A DNA stretch of 58,364 bases from CAZSAT01 sp964604675 (GCA_964604675.1 CAZSAT010000036.1:1-58364), one strand, 5' to 3'. Shown: positions 37,259 through 45,912, counted from the stretch's first letter. Notes: a model not told the origin generated them from the sequence alone. Numbers and translations are program-made.

Positions 37259-37882
37259 TCAGGCGGCGTTGTGAGCGTACCGCTGGAGCAGATCGACGAG
37301 CGCGTCTTCCAGGCGGCCATCCTGGAGCATCTCGGGCCGCTCGGTGGCGGCGGCGTGGATGAGGCCCTCGACCGTGTGCACGATCACGAAGCTCGCCACC
37401 TCGAAGTCTGTCACTCGGAGCTCGGAGCGCCGGTGCTCCAGGAAGCGGAGCAGCAGCTCGTTGGCCGCATCGATCTCGGCGCCCAGGTGCTGGATGTCGC
37501 GCCCGCGCGGCACCTGTTCGTTGAGCACGCTGTGCAGCGCAGGGTCGACGGCGTGGGCCTTGACCATCGTGCGCACGATCGCGCGGGCGACCTCGGGCAG
37601 GGGTGCGTCGAGCAGGTCGAGCAGGCCCGCCTTCATCACGTCGAGCATCTCGGCGGCGTGACGCTCCGCGAGCGCGGTGACCAGGGCCTCCTTGCCTCCG
37701 AAGTACTGGTACACGCTCCCGATGCTCACGCCGGCGACCTTGGCGATGCGGTTGGTGCTGGCCTTGTCGTAGCCATCGGCCACCAGAACCTGAGCGGTGG
37801 CCTCGAGGATCGCCTCCACGGTGGCCTTGCTCCTCCCCTGCTTCGGCTTGCGGCGGCGATCCGTGTCGGATGGGGCAGCCAT
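37259..37882 (-). CDS. TetR-family transcriptional regulator
   Basis: 207 residues. The N-terminal HTH is GRSKATVEAILEATAQVLVADGYDKASTNRIAKVAGV then SIGSVYQYFGGKEAL, classic for TetR. The C-terminal domain is the usual ligand and dimer part. AAGGAG lies 7 nt before ATG 37882, which is preferred over an ATG 21 codons upstream. It is divergent from the Coq4-like gene, with TGAGT/ACTCA half-sites between them, so it likely represses itself and that gene. Confidence 0.9.
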   Translation of the reverse strand: MAAPSDTDRRRKPKQGRSKATVEAILEATAQVLVADGYDKASTNRIAKVAGVSIGSVYQYFGGKEALVTALAERHAAEMLDVMKAGLLDLLDAPLPEVARAIVRTMVKAHAVDPALHSVLNEQVPRGRDIQHLGAEIDAANELLLRFLEHRRSELRVTDFEVASFVIVHTVEGLIHAAATERPEMLQDGRLEDALVDLLQRYAHNAA

Positions 37883-37920
37883 GTCGAGGCTCCTTGGAAA
37901 GCGAGTGGATGTGAGCGGTG

Positions 37921-37948
37921 ACTCAGATAATACTTGAGTAGTCACTCA
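37921..37948. promoter_or_regulatory. TetR operator region with ACTCA/TGAGT half-sites
   Basis: TGAGT-AGTC-ACTCA at 37935-37948 is a perfect inverted repeat. A third half-site, ACTCA, at 37921-37925 forms a second pair with TGAGT. The A/T-rich spacer GATAATACT contains -10-like sequence for both directions. Confidence 0.6.
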
Positions 37949-37966
37949 TATTCAAGGAGGTCCACG

Positions 37967-38644
37967 ATGTCGTTCTTCTCGCTGCTGCGCGGGCTGGCTG
38001 CCTGGCTCAAGGTGGTGAAGAACCCCGATCGGCTCGACGAGGTCATCGTGCTGGCCGACGAGCTCGCCACGCCCGAAGACCTCGGCCAGATGGTCGCCGC
38101 GTTCGAGAGGGACCCGCGGGGTGCCTCGGCGCTGCAGTGCCGTCCCCGGCTCGGGCGGGTCGAGCTCGATCAGCTGGCCGCGCTGCCGGTCGGCAGCCTC
38201 GGCCGGGCCTTCGCGGAGCATTGCCGCGCTGCCGGGATCGACCCGGCCGACCTGCCCAGCCGCGAAGCGCACGATCCGGGCAGCTTCGTGCTCGCGCACC
38301 TCTATGAAAGCCACGACGTGTGGCACGTGGTGACGGGCTTTCAGACCGACGTCGCGGGCGAGCTGGGCCTGTTGGCCTTCTACATGGGCCAGTTCCCCGG
38401 TCACCTCTCGCCGCTCTTGCTGGCCGCCGGGCTGCTGAACACCGCGCTGTTCTCGTTCGACGACCGCGATCGCCGCATGTCGGCCATGGTGCGCGGGTGG
38501 TTGCTGGGCCAGCGCTCCGCGAAGCTCTTCGGCGTGGACTGGGCCTCATGGTGGGAACGCCCGCTCATCGAGGTGCAGCGCGAGCTCGACCTCGTCGTGC
38601 CGGAGGTCGAGCAGGTGGTGCTCCTGCAGCCCGTGGCCGCTTGA
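37967..38644 (+). CDS. Coq4-family protein
   Basis: 225 residues. The family motif HDxxHx11E is exact: ESHDVWHVVTGF followed by Glu in GELGLLAF. Coq4 proteins bind metal and act in ubiquinone synthesis (C1 decarboxylation/hydroxylation in recent work) or related lipid-quinone chemistry. AAGGAGG at 37954-37960 with 6-nt spacing makes ATG 37967 firm. Control by the divergent TetR protein is inferred from the operator in between. Confidence 0.85.
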   Translation: MSFFSLLRGLAAWLKVVKNPDRLDEVIVLADELATPEDLGQMVAAFERDPRGASALQCRPRLGRVELDQLAALPVGSLGRAFAEHCRAAGIDPADLPSREAHDPGSFVLAHLYESHDVWHVVTGFQTDVAGELGLLAFYMGQFPGHLSPLLLAAGLLNTALFSFDDRDRRMSAMVRGWLLGQRSAKLFGVDWASWWERPLIEVQRELDLVVPEVEQVVLLQPVAA

Positions 38645-38680
38645 GCGAGGCCCCTGGTGGTCCAGCTCGGCTGAGGGCCC

Positions 38681-39889
38681 TCATTGCGGGAGGCTGAGCC
38701 ACGCGGCCAGCCCCAGCAGCAGAGACGCGGCGAGCAACCCCCCCAGGGTGAGCGCGATCGTCAGGTCACGCTTCCGCGGCTCCACGGCGGCCTCGTTGAG
38801 GTCCAGGCTGGTGGCGGTCTCCGCGCCCAGGTCGGGGCGGTTCGGAGGTGGCTCCGGGGCGTCGAAGTCCAGCAGGCGGCTGGCGGGGTCGCCCTGGAGC
38901 CGCAGCACACCCTCTTCGTTTCTCTCGGCCCACAGCGTGAGGCCGACGGTGGCATCCAGCGGCTTCACCCCAGCGGGGAGGCTGTCGCGCACCCGGACGG
39001 CCCAGTGGCGGAGGGCTTCGCCGTCGATGTCACGGAGCAGTGCGCGGCAGGTGTCCTCCACGCCGCGGGGGGAGGGCCGGTCGGTGGGGCTCCAGGCCAG
39101 CATCGACGCCACGAGCTGGATCACGCGCTCGTCCACGCCGGTCTCGCTGCGCAGGTAGCCGAGCGCGGCCCGCACCTTGGCGCGGTGGTAGGCCTCGTCC
39201 GGGCGGGTCTGGCCGAAGCGGCGACGGGTCAGGGCCTCGAAGGCCACGGTGCCCAGCGAGTACACGTCGCTGGTGGGTGTGTCCTCGAAGCGGAAGCGCT
39301 CAGGCGCCATGTACGGGGGGCTGCCCATGGCCTTCGTGCCGGTGATCGCCTCGCGTGAGTCGAAGTCGGCGTGCGCGATGCCGAAGTCCAGCACCTTCAC
39401 GTCGCCCCAGCCCGTGAGCCGGATGTTGGAGGGCTTGAGGTCGCGGTGCATCAGCCGGAGGGGCTGCCCCCGAGGTCCTGGGCGCTCCCAGGCGGCGTCG
39501 ATGGCGCTGGCCACCTCGACGAGGATCTCGAGCAGGGCCACCGCGGGCACGCGGGCGGCGCGGAGGGCGTTGTGCAGATCGAAGCCGTCGACGTACTCCA
39601 TCACCACGACCCAGTTCTCGCCGAACTTGATCAGGCGGTCCACCTGCACGATGGCCCGGTGGCGGAGCAGCCCCAGCAGGCGAGCCTCGTCGCGGAGGCG
39701 CGCGGCGAAGTCCTCGTCGTTGCGCTGGGCGAGGTGGAGCACCTTGAGCGCGACCTCCTTCTCGAAGCCCCCGTCGCCCTCGAAGCGCGCGTGGAAGACC
39801 TTGCCGAAGCCGCCTCGTCCGACCACGCCGAGCAGCTGGAACCTGTCGCGCACAGCCGACGGTACCGCAGGCCGCGGAGCGGATGTCAC
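38681..39889 (-). CDS. Tail-anchored Ser/Thr protein kinase
   Basis: 402 residues. The kinase domain (about 15-290) has GRGGFGKVF, VALKVL, HRDLKPSNI, DFGIAHAD and MAPERF. A linker of about 90 residues leads to a single C-terminal membrane helix (ALTLGGLLAASLLLGLAAWL), so the kinase faces the cytoplasm with almost nothing outside. The start is GTG 39889 with no ribosome site; GTG 39853 is possible. It diverges from the carotenoid oxygenase gene. Confidence 0.85.
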   Translation of the reverse strand: MTSAPRPAVPSAVRDRFQLLGVVGRGGFGKVFHARFEGDGGFEKEVALKVLHLAQRNDEDFAARLRDEARLLGLLRHRAIVQVDRLIKFGENWVVVMEYVDGFDLHNALRAARVPAVALLEILVEVASAIDAAWERPGPRGQPLRLMHRDLKPSNIRLTGWGDVKVLDFGIAHADFDSREAITGTKAMGSPPYMAPERFRFEDTPTSDVYSLGTVAFEALTRRRFGQTRPDEAYHRAKVRAALGYLRSETGVDERVIQLVASMLAWSPTDRPSPRGVEDTCRALLRDIDGEALRHWAVRVRDSLPAGVKPLDATVGLTLWAERNEEGVLRLQGDPASRLLDFDAPEPPPNRPDLGAETATSLDLNEAAVEPRKRDLTIALTLGGLLAASLLLGLAAWLSLPQ

Positions 39890-39947
39890 ATCAACGACGT
39901 TGCGGGGCTGTGGGGGACGGGCGACTCCAAGGCAGCGGAGGTGGCCG

Positions 39948-41867
39948 ATGGAACGCAGGGACTTTCTTCACCTGGCCGGCCTCGCGGCTGGAGGGGTCGC
40001 GGCCGGTTGCCAGGGCGTTCCCGGCAACGGCCCCCGCGCGCCTCGTCCCTCGGTGGACACGGGCCACGTGGGCGGTGGTGACACGGCCTGGCCCGACACC
40101 GCCGGCCAGGACACGGCCGTGGATCCGACCCTCGCGGAGACGGGCCCGGAGCTCGAGGACCGCATTCCCCGCTCGCTGATGTCGAGCGAGGGCCTCGAGC
40201 TGGACATCGATCTGACGGTGCTCGCCGGGGAGCTGCCGGACGACCTCGCCGGCCACGCCTTCCTCGTGCACCCGATCCCGCTCGGAGGTGGGAGCCCGCT
40301 GTTCGTCGGCGAGGGGGTGGTCGTGCGGCTGGACTTCGAGCCCGACCGGGTGGCCCTGAAGAGCCGCATGCTCCGCTCGCCCTGCTACTACGCGGACCAG
40401 GCCACCCTGGGCGGCAGCGACGGCTTCAGCACCGTGAGCTTCTCGCGGATGAGCTGGAGCCTGGGCATGCGGGCGTTCCTGAACACCGCGCTCCAGCCCA
40501 TGGGCGAGCGCCTCGTGGTCACCTCGGACGCCAGCCGTCCCTGGGAGCTCGATCCGGTCCGACTGGAGCTGGTGACCCCCGTCGGTCGGCAGGACGAGTG
40601 GGCGACGGCCTTGCCGAGCTGGATCGAGAGCTTCACGAGCTGGCCGTTCCCGCTGGTGATGTCCACGGCGCACCCTGCTTGGGACCACGAGGCCGAAGCG
40701 CTCTACAGCGTGGCCTATGGCATGAGCGTGCTCGGGAGCGCCACCTACACCCACCTGGTGCGCTGGGACGGGAGCTCGGATCTGGACGTGTTCGAGCTGG
40801 TCGACGAAGACGGCGCGGTGGTGGAGATCACCCAGGCGGTGCACCAGATCGGCGTGTCGCGGAACTTCGTGGTGCTCGACGACACGGCCTTCGTGGTGGA
40901 GCTGGAGAAGGCCTGGGACGACACGGCGATGCGGGAGCAGTCGCCCGACACCATCCTCTACGTCGTGAAGAAGTCGGACCTCACCGGCGGCGGCACCGTG
41001 AAGGCGCACACCCTGCTCATCCCCCGCGAGTCGGTGCACTTCCTGGTGGACTTCGACGACAGCGACGGCCTGGTGATCCACCTGGCACACAACCCCGGCG
41101 CCGACGCCTCCGAGGTCGTGCAGGACGGGGACGAGCGCGCGGACACCGGGGACGCGGTGAGCTCGGAGCTCCATGGCTTGCCGGTGGCCCCGACGGACCT
41201 GGGGTGCGTGGGCCGGTACGTGGTGGACACCGCGTCGATGACCCTGCGCGAGTCCACGGTGTCGTACGACGAGGCCTTCTGGGGCGGGCCCGCCCTCGTC
41301 ACCTGGCGGGGGTCCGAGACGCCGGAACGCCACGAGAAGCTGTGGTGGGCGTCGGTGGGGCTGCACGGAGAGAACCGCGTCCAGCGGATCGAGGACGCCT
41401 ACGCGGACCACCCGTACCGGGAGGTCGCGCTGTCCGACCTGCCCTCAGCCCCGGCCGGCCTCTGCTGCGTGGACACCACCACGCTCGAGGTGGTGGACCG
41501 CTACGAGGCGCCGGTCGGTCGCCAGCTCCTGTCGCCGGTGTTCGTGCCACGGGTCGGCAGCACGGAGAGCGACGACGGCTACCTCGTGGTGACGATGATC
41601 TCGGACGACGGCGACACCGAGGGGTCCAGCGGCGACGAGTTCTGGATCTTCGACGCCCGGGACCTCGCGCAAGGTCCCCTCGCTCGTCTGGGCCACGCCG
41701 CCCTGGACCTGCCGTTCACGCTGCACACCACGTGGATGCCCACGATCGCGGAGCGCTCGGCTTCCTACAAGGTGTCGGTGCGCGACGACCTCTGGCCGCA
41801 GGTCAGCGAGCTCGACCTGGAGCTGCAGACGCTCTTCGAGCTGCACGTGTACCCGCCGTTCGAGTAG
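39948..41867 (+). CDS. Carotenoid-cleavage-oxygenase family protein with Tat/lipoprotein signal
   Basis: 639 residues. All four iron-binding His blocks of the RPE65/CCO family are visible: MSTAHPAWD, AVHQIGVSRNFVVL, SVHFLVDFDDSDGLVIHLAHN-like second shell, and FTLHTTWMP near the end. The N-terminus ERRDFLHLAGLAAGGVAAGC has a twin-Arg motif and a lipobox, then an Asp/Thr linker, so this enzyme should be exported folded and lipid-anchored. GGAGG 6 nt before ATG 39948 sets the start. It cleaves carotenoid, stilbene or lignin-like double bonds; the substrate is unknown. The tail overlaps the convergent hydrolase by 65 bp. Confidence 0.8.
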   Translation: MERRDFLHLAGLAAGGVAAGCQGVPGNGPRAPRPSVDTGHVGGGDTAWPDTAGQDTAVDPTLAETGPELEDRIPRSLMSSEGLELDIDLTVLAGELPDDLAGHAFLVHPIPLGGGSPLFVGEGVVVRLDFEPDRVALKSRMLRSPCYYADQATLGGSDGFSTVSFSRMSWSLGMRAFLNTALQPMGERLVVTSDASRPWELDPVRLELVTPVGRQDEWATALPSWIESFTSWPFPLVMSTAHPAWDHEAEALYSVAYGMSVLGSATYTHLVRWDGSSDLDVFELVDEDGAVVEITQAVHQIGVSRNFVVLDDTAFVVELEKAWDDTAMREQSPDTILYVVKKSDLTGGGTVKAHTLLIPRESVHFLVDFDDSDGLVIHLAHNPGADASEVVQDGDERADTGDAVSSELHGLPVAPTDLGCVGRYVVDTASMTLRESTVSYDEAFWGGPALVTWRGSETPERHEKLWWASVGLHGENRVQRIEDAYADHPYREVALSDLPSAPAGLCCVDTTTLEVVDRYEAPVGRQLLSPVFVPRVGSTESDDGYLVVTMISDDGDTEGSSGDEFWIFDARDLAQGPLARLGHAALDLPFTLHTTWMPTIAERSASYKVSVRDDLWPQVSELDLELQTLFELHVYPPFE

Positions 41868-42489
41868 CGACCTGCCCGTCCAGGAACGCCGCCAGCGCGT
41901 CCATCGCCTCGGCGCGCGTCTCGTCGGTGGGCCGGGTGGCGACCGTGCCCTGTTTCTCCAGCTCCTTGTCGGTCACGTCGTCGCACCAGTCGTAGTGGGT
42001 CATGCCCTCCACCACGTGGGTGGTGAGGTTCGTGAAGCGGGCGGTGTTCTCCTGGAACAGCTCCAGCGGTTCACCGTCTTGGGTGCCGACGATCAGGAGC
42101 GATCGCTCGTCGCGTGACTCGACCTCCAGCTTCTCGGCGGGCCAGCTCGCCAGGAGCACCAGCTCGGCGTAGTCCTCCGGGTGCTCGACCCACTGGTACG
42201 CCCCGACCGCGCCTCCGAGGCTGTGTCCGACCAGCACCGCCGGTCCCGGAGCCACCAGATCCTGCGCCCGCGCGTCCTCCAGGGCTCGGTGGGTGCGCTC
42301 CATGCCCAGGATCGCCAGGTCGCGCGGGTACTGGGGAACCAGCACGGTGTAGCCCCAGGCTCCCAGCTCGTCGGCCAGCCAGTGGTAGCGCTCGCGCGCC
42401 ACCTTCCCGCCCTGGATGAGCACCACGGGCGGCCCGCCCACCTCGCCCACCACGTCGTAGTCGGGCACACAAGCCAAGAGCCAGAACAT
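41803..42489 (-). CDS. Alpha/beta-hydrolase lipoprotein
   Basis: 228 residues from ATG 42489. The leader MFWLLAC is only six residues before the lipobox Cys. The alpha/beta hydrolase fold has VVLIQGGKVAR, nucleophile elbow VGHSLGGAV, and late VEGMTHYDWCDD with the likely His. A GTG three codons upstream would also read, but the -10 TTAGGT ends 7 nt before the ATG and overlaps that GTG. The last 22 residues are basic and encoded opposite the carotenoid oxygenase end. Confidence 0.7.
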   Translation of the reverse strand: MFWLLACVPDYDVVGEVGGPPVVLIQGGKVARERYHWLADELGAWGYTVLVPQYPRDLAILGMERTHRALEDARAQDLVAPGPAVLVGHSLGGAVGAYQWVEHPEDYAELVLLASWPAEKLEVESRDERSLLIVGTQDGEPLELFQENTARFTNLTTHVVEGMTHYDWCDDVTDKELEKQGTVATRPTDETRAEAMDALAAFLDGQVATRTAGTRAARRASAAPGRAR

Positions 42490-42496
42490 GCCCAGC

Positions 42497-42502
42497 ACCT
42501 AA
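42497..42502 (-). promoter_or_regulatory. -10 box of the hydrolase lipoprotein gene, leaderless
   Basis: TTAGGT on the minus strand, 7 nt before ATG 42489. Confidence 0.35.
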
Positions 42503-42538
42503 CGGGCCTGGGGCCATGTCCATCGAACACAGGCGCGT

Positions 42539-42554
42539 TGTGACAGCTGTGACG
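42539..42554. promoter_or_regulatory. TGTSACAGCTGTGACG element, copy C
   Basis: TGTGACAGCTGTGACG, 45 nt upstream of the TAGCTT box at 42599, the same distance as in copy A. An inverted repeat, CCTGCCG/CGGCAGG (42566-42583, 4-base loop), lies between them. Confidence 0.6.
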
Positions 42555-42598
42555 GCCCTTGAAGACCTGCCGGAATCGGCAGGGTGCGGCGGGCTGCG

Positions 42599-42604
42599 TA
42601 GCTT
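42599..42604 (+). promoter_or_regulatory. -10 box of the SxxK hydrolase gene, near-leaderless
   Basis: TAGCTT, 9 nt before ATG 42614, with ATCGGC 18 nt upstream. Confidence 0.45.
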
Positions 42605-42613
42605 GGGGTCGCG

Positions 42614-43933
42614 ATGTTGCTCTCCCTGCTCGTCCTGCTTCCCACACCGGCTCGGGCCGAGGCCTGCCAGCCCGGCGGCACCGACCTGGTCGCCATGCTC
42701 GGCGACCTCGAGCAGGCGTGGGAAGCAGGTCAGCAGGGCGACGGGTCGCAGCCGCCGCCGCCCCCACCGATCCGACCCACCCTCGTGGCCGCGGCGCCTG
42801 CGTCTGCTCCCGCCTCGGAACCAGCAGCCGACGACATGGCCTGGTTCCGGGCGGTCGAGCGCCAGGAGGGGAGCACCCGGTCGCACATGAGCTTCCTCGA
42901 CCGTGGCCTGCAAGGCTCGCGCTGGGCGGACGACGTCGTCGCGATCACGTCGCGCCTCGCGTCCCGTCCGCGCGGATCCACCTACCGCTCCGACGATGCG
43001 CCGATGCCGGCGACTGGAGCGCTTCCCGACCAGGTCGACGGGCTCTTGTGGCTGCACGAGGACGTCACCCATGCCAGCTTGGCCGTGATGACGTGGTCGC
43101 CTTCCGGGGCGGTCCATGCCCGGTGGTACGGTCGCGCCGATCGGGAGCAGGAGCAGTACTGGAGCGCGACCAAGCACCTCCAGGCCCTGACCGCGGCCAC
43201 CAAGGTGCCCGGCGCCGACCTCGGCGAGCTGCGGCTTCGCGACCGGGACGGCTCCTCGAGCACCTCGGTCCAGGAGCTGCTGCAGGACATCGTGAGCTAC
43301 GACGCCGGCGTGGGCCGTTCGAACGGGGGCGCGAAGACCCTGTCGGCCTTCACCGGCCCTCTGGAGCGAGAAGGCCTCGTCGAGGCCTGGACGGGAGGCG
43401 ACGTCACCTTCCGCGGTGGCTACGGCTTCGGGCCGATCTACCCCGAGCCCGAGCTGGCCAGCGCCGACGGGGAGCTGCTGGCCCCTGCGTTCCCGGGGGC
43501 GTGGTCGGCGGGGCCGAACCAGCTCACGGCCTACGATCTCACCCGCGTGATGGCGATGGCCGCGTGGAACCGCCAGCTCGAGCCTGGCCAGCAGCTCGAT
43601 AGGCTGTCGCAGGCCAGCGTGGACAGCGTGCTCGAGGCGATGGGCGAGGACTCGGCGCGCTACGTCGACGCCGCCTTGGAGCGGGCTGGGCTGTCGGAGC
43701 GGGTGTCCGAGGTGGTCGTGGTCAGCAAGCTCGGGCACGGCGTGCGCAGCGCGACGGGGCTCTCGGAGACGACCTACACCGGCGCGCTGCAGTTCACCGA
43801 CACCGAGACGGGCCTGCGGCATGCGGTGGCCTTCACCTTCCGGGGCGTGCACGCCGATCCCGTCGAGCTCGACGCGCGCCTCGCCGCCGAGACGACGGGT
43901 CTCGTCCGTCGCCTCGTGGCAGGGCAGCTCTGA
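42614..43933 (+). CDS. Secreted serine beta-lactamase/DD-peptidase-like (SxxK) protein
   Basis: 439 residues with a signal peptide (LLSLLVLLPTPARA) and a Pro-rich linker (47-75). The C-terminal domain has SATKHLQALTAATKV with S184xxK187, SYDAGVGRSN at the SxN position, and SKLGHG as a KxG motif, the three penicillin-recognising motifs in order. So a serine hydrolase of that fold is likely, though sequence outside the motifs is divergent. It could act on peptidoglycan or other esters and amides. The promoter is shared in layout with the muramidase gene. Confidence 0.6.
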   Translation: MLLSLLVLLPTPARAEACQPGGTDLVAMLGDLEQAWEAGQQGDGSQPPPPPPIRPTLVAAAPASAPASEPAADDMAWFRAVERQEGSTRSHMSFLDRGLQGSRWADDVVAITSRLASRPRGSTYRSDDAPMPATGALPDQVDGLLWLHEDVTHASLAVMTWSPSGAVHARWYGRADREQEQYWSATKHLQALTAATKVPGADLGELRLRDRDGSSSTSVQELLQDIVSYDAGVGRSNGGAKTLSAFTGPLEREGLVEAWTGGDVTFRGGYGFGPIYPEPELASADGELLAPAFPGAWSAGPNQLTAYDLTRVMAMAAWNRQLEPGQQLDRLSQASVDSVLEAMGEDSARYVDAALERAGLSERVSEVVVVSKLGHGVRSATGLSETTYTGALQFTDTETGLRHAVAFTFRGVHADPVELDARLAAETTGLVRRLVAGQL

Positions 43934-43940
43934 TCGGCGA

Positions 43941-43946
43941 TAGACC
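43941..43946 (+). promoter_or_regulatory. -10 box of lnt, leaderless
   Basis: TAGACC, 6 nt before ATG 43953. Confidence 0.35.
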
Positions 43947-43952
43947 CCGATC

Positions 43953-45401
43953 ATGCGTGCAGCCGCCCTGGCCGTCCTGAGCGGTGTCCTGTACTTCTCG
44001 AGCTACACCGGCTTCGACCTCTGGCCGCTGACCTGGGTCGCCTTCGTGCCCGTCGTCATCGCCATCGACGGCGGGAGTGGGCGGCGCGGGTTCCTGCTCG
44101 GCTGGCTCTTCGGCGCGGTCATGCACCTCGGGGGCTTCACCTGGGTCAGCCACATGCTGGCCACCTTCGGGGGGTTGCCCGAGCCGCTGGCGTTCGTGGG
44201 GTACGTGCTCTTCTGCATCGGGCACGGGCTGGTGTACGCGGTGTTCGGCGGCTTCGTCGCGCGGCTGTCCCGCTTCCCGCTGTGGGCGACCGTGCCTCTG
44301 TCGATCGTGGCGGCGGAGCAGCTGGTGCCACGTGTCTTCCGCCACTACACGGCGGCCGCCCAGCTGCCTTGGCTCGAGGTCGTGCAGATCACCGAGGTGG
44401 GCGGCATCCACGCCGTCGGCGCGCTGGTCGGGTTGGTGAACGGTGCGCTGGCCACGCTGTGGCTGGGCCGGGGTCGGCTCCCGCTGCTCGTAGCCTCGGC
44501 CACCGTCGCCTTGTGCGCGGGCTGGGGAAGCTGGCGCATGGCCGACGTGGCCGACGAGCCGGGCGACACCCTCCTGGTGGGTGTCGCGCAGAACAACCGC
44601 GGTGGTTGGGACAAGCACCGGCATCCGCTGGAGGCCGTGCAGGAGCTCCAGGTGCAGACCAGTGAGCTCGCGGCCCAGGGTGCCGAGCTGGTGGTCTGGC
44701 CGGAGGCGGCCTGGTCGCAGCCCATCCCCCACGACGCGGCCCAGATGCCCCAGGCGGTGGTCGGCGACGCCGGGGTGCCGCTGGTCGTCGGCGCGCTCAG
44801 CCGGGAGAGTCGCGCCACGCCGATCGCCAACACCGCCCTGCTCGTGGACGAGCACCGCCGCATCCTGGGCAGCTACGAGAAGCGCGCGCTCCTGATCTTC
44901 GGCGAGTACCTGCCCTTCGGCGACGTGTTCCCGAAGCTCTACGACCTGGTCCCCACGTCGCGGCTGTTGCGGGGCACCTCCACGGCCTCGCTGGTGCTGG
45001 ACGGGCACAAGCTCGGCGTCTTCATCTGCTACGAGGCGATCCTCCCCGAGTACGTGCACGACATCATGCGCGACCCGTCCGGGCCGCCGGACCTGCTCGT
45101 CAACCTCACGAACGACAGCTGGTACGGCCAGGGCCCCGAGCAGGTCCAGCACCTCGCCCTGGCGCGGCTGCGCTCGGTCGAGCTGCGGCGCGCGCTGGTC
45201 CGCTCCACGAACACCGGCATCTCCGCGATCGTCGACGCCACGGGCGCGCTGGTGGCCGAGACCGAGAACTGGGCCGCCGACACCGCCCTCGCTCCGGTGA
45301 CCCTGCGCTCGGACCTCACCCTGGCCCTGCGGCTGGGGGCGTGGCCCGGCTGGCTGGCGGTGTTCTTGGCGCTGGTCGGGTCGGTGCGGAGGCGGTCGTG
45401 A
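43953..45401 (+). CDS. lnt: Apolipoprotein N-acyltransferase
   Basis: 482 residues. It adds the third acyl chain to lipoproteins. The N-terminal half has six or so membrane helices, and the nitrilase domain carries the triad: Glu in VVWPEAAW, Lys in YEKRALLIFGEYLPFG, Cys in GVFICYEAILPE. NLTNDSWYG and RSTNTGIS are conserved blocks. The length is a little short of E. coli Lnt (512). It fits the abundance of lipoproteins here. It overlaps the CoA-binding gene as GTGA. Confidence 0.95.
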   Translation: MRAAALAVLSGVLYFSSYTGFDLWPLTWVAFVPVVIAIDGGSGRRGFLLGWLFGAVMHLGGFTWVSHMLATFGGLPEPLAFVGYVLFCIGHGLVYAVFGGFVARLSRFPLWATVPLSIVAAEQLVPRVFRHYTAAAQLPWLEVVQITEVGGIHAVGALVGLVNGALATLWLGRGRLPLLVASATVALCAGWGSWRMADVADEPGDTLLVGVAQNNRGGWDKHRHPLEAVQELQVQTSELAAQGAELVVWPEAAWSQPIPHDAAQMPQAVVGDAGVPLVVGALSRESRATPIANTALLVDEHRRILGSYEKRALLIFGEYLPFGDVFPKLYDLVPTSRLLRGTSTASLVLDGHKLGVFICYEAILPEYVHDIMRDPSGPPDLLVNLTNDSWYGQGPEQVQHLALARLRSVELRRALVRSTNTGISAIVDATGALVAETENWAADTALAPVTLRSDLTLALRLGAWPGWLAVFLALVGSVRRRS

Positions 45402-45799
45402 CCCAGGTCGAGCGGATCCTCACCAGCTCGCGCACGGTGGTGGTGCTCGGCGCCCGCGACAAGCGCCACAAGGCGGGCTTCTACGTGGGCGAGTACCTCT
45501 TCGAGCGTGGCTACCACGTGATCGGCGTGAACCCGCGCCTCGCCGGACGCAGCCTGTGGAGTGGACCGGTGCGGGCCACCCTCGACGAGATCGCGGAGCC
45601 GGTCGACCTGCTCGACGTGTTCCGTCGCCCGGAGGACCTCCCGGGCCACCTCGACGCGATGATCGCGCTCCGCCCCAAGGTGGTGTGGTTCCAGCTGGGC
45701 ATCCGGCACGACGCTGTCGCGGGTGCCCTCGAGGCCGCCGGTATCGAGGTGGTGCAGGACCGCTGCACCCTCGCCGACCACCAGATGCTCGGGCTCTGA
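45398..45799 (+). CDS. CoA-binding domain protein (YccU type)
   Basis: 133 residues, the family length. Rossmann-like fold: VVVLGARDKRHKAGFYVGEYLFERGY then GVNPRLAG, LLDVFRRPEDLP, VVWFQLGIRHD and the closing QDRCTLADHQML with the conserved CxxxxH. GTG 45398 overlaps the lnt stop and is preceded by GGAGG. It binds CoA or a nucleotide; the role is unknown. Confidence 0.85.
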   Translation: MTQVERILTSSRTVVVLGARDKRHKAGFYVGEYLFERGYHVIGVNPRLAGRSLWSGPVRATLDEIAEPVDLLDVFRRPEDLPGHLDAMIALRPKVVWFQLGIRHDAVAGALEAAGIEVVQDRCTLADHQMLGL

Positions 45800-45912
45800 C
45801 GGTGCGCCGCGGTGTCTGAAGCACGACGGTGCGTCCCCAAGCTCCCCCAGCCCCAGGCGTGGGTTGCGCATCCGTGGTGCGGCTCCGATAGGCCGGACGG
45901 GGAGGTGCCGCC

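Noticed and set aside
30691..42554. CRP-type sites (TGTGA-N6-TCACA)
   Set aside because: Half-site order and spacing are wrong: direct repeats or inverted halves separated by AGC.
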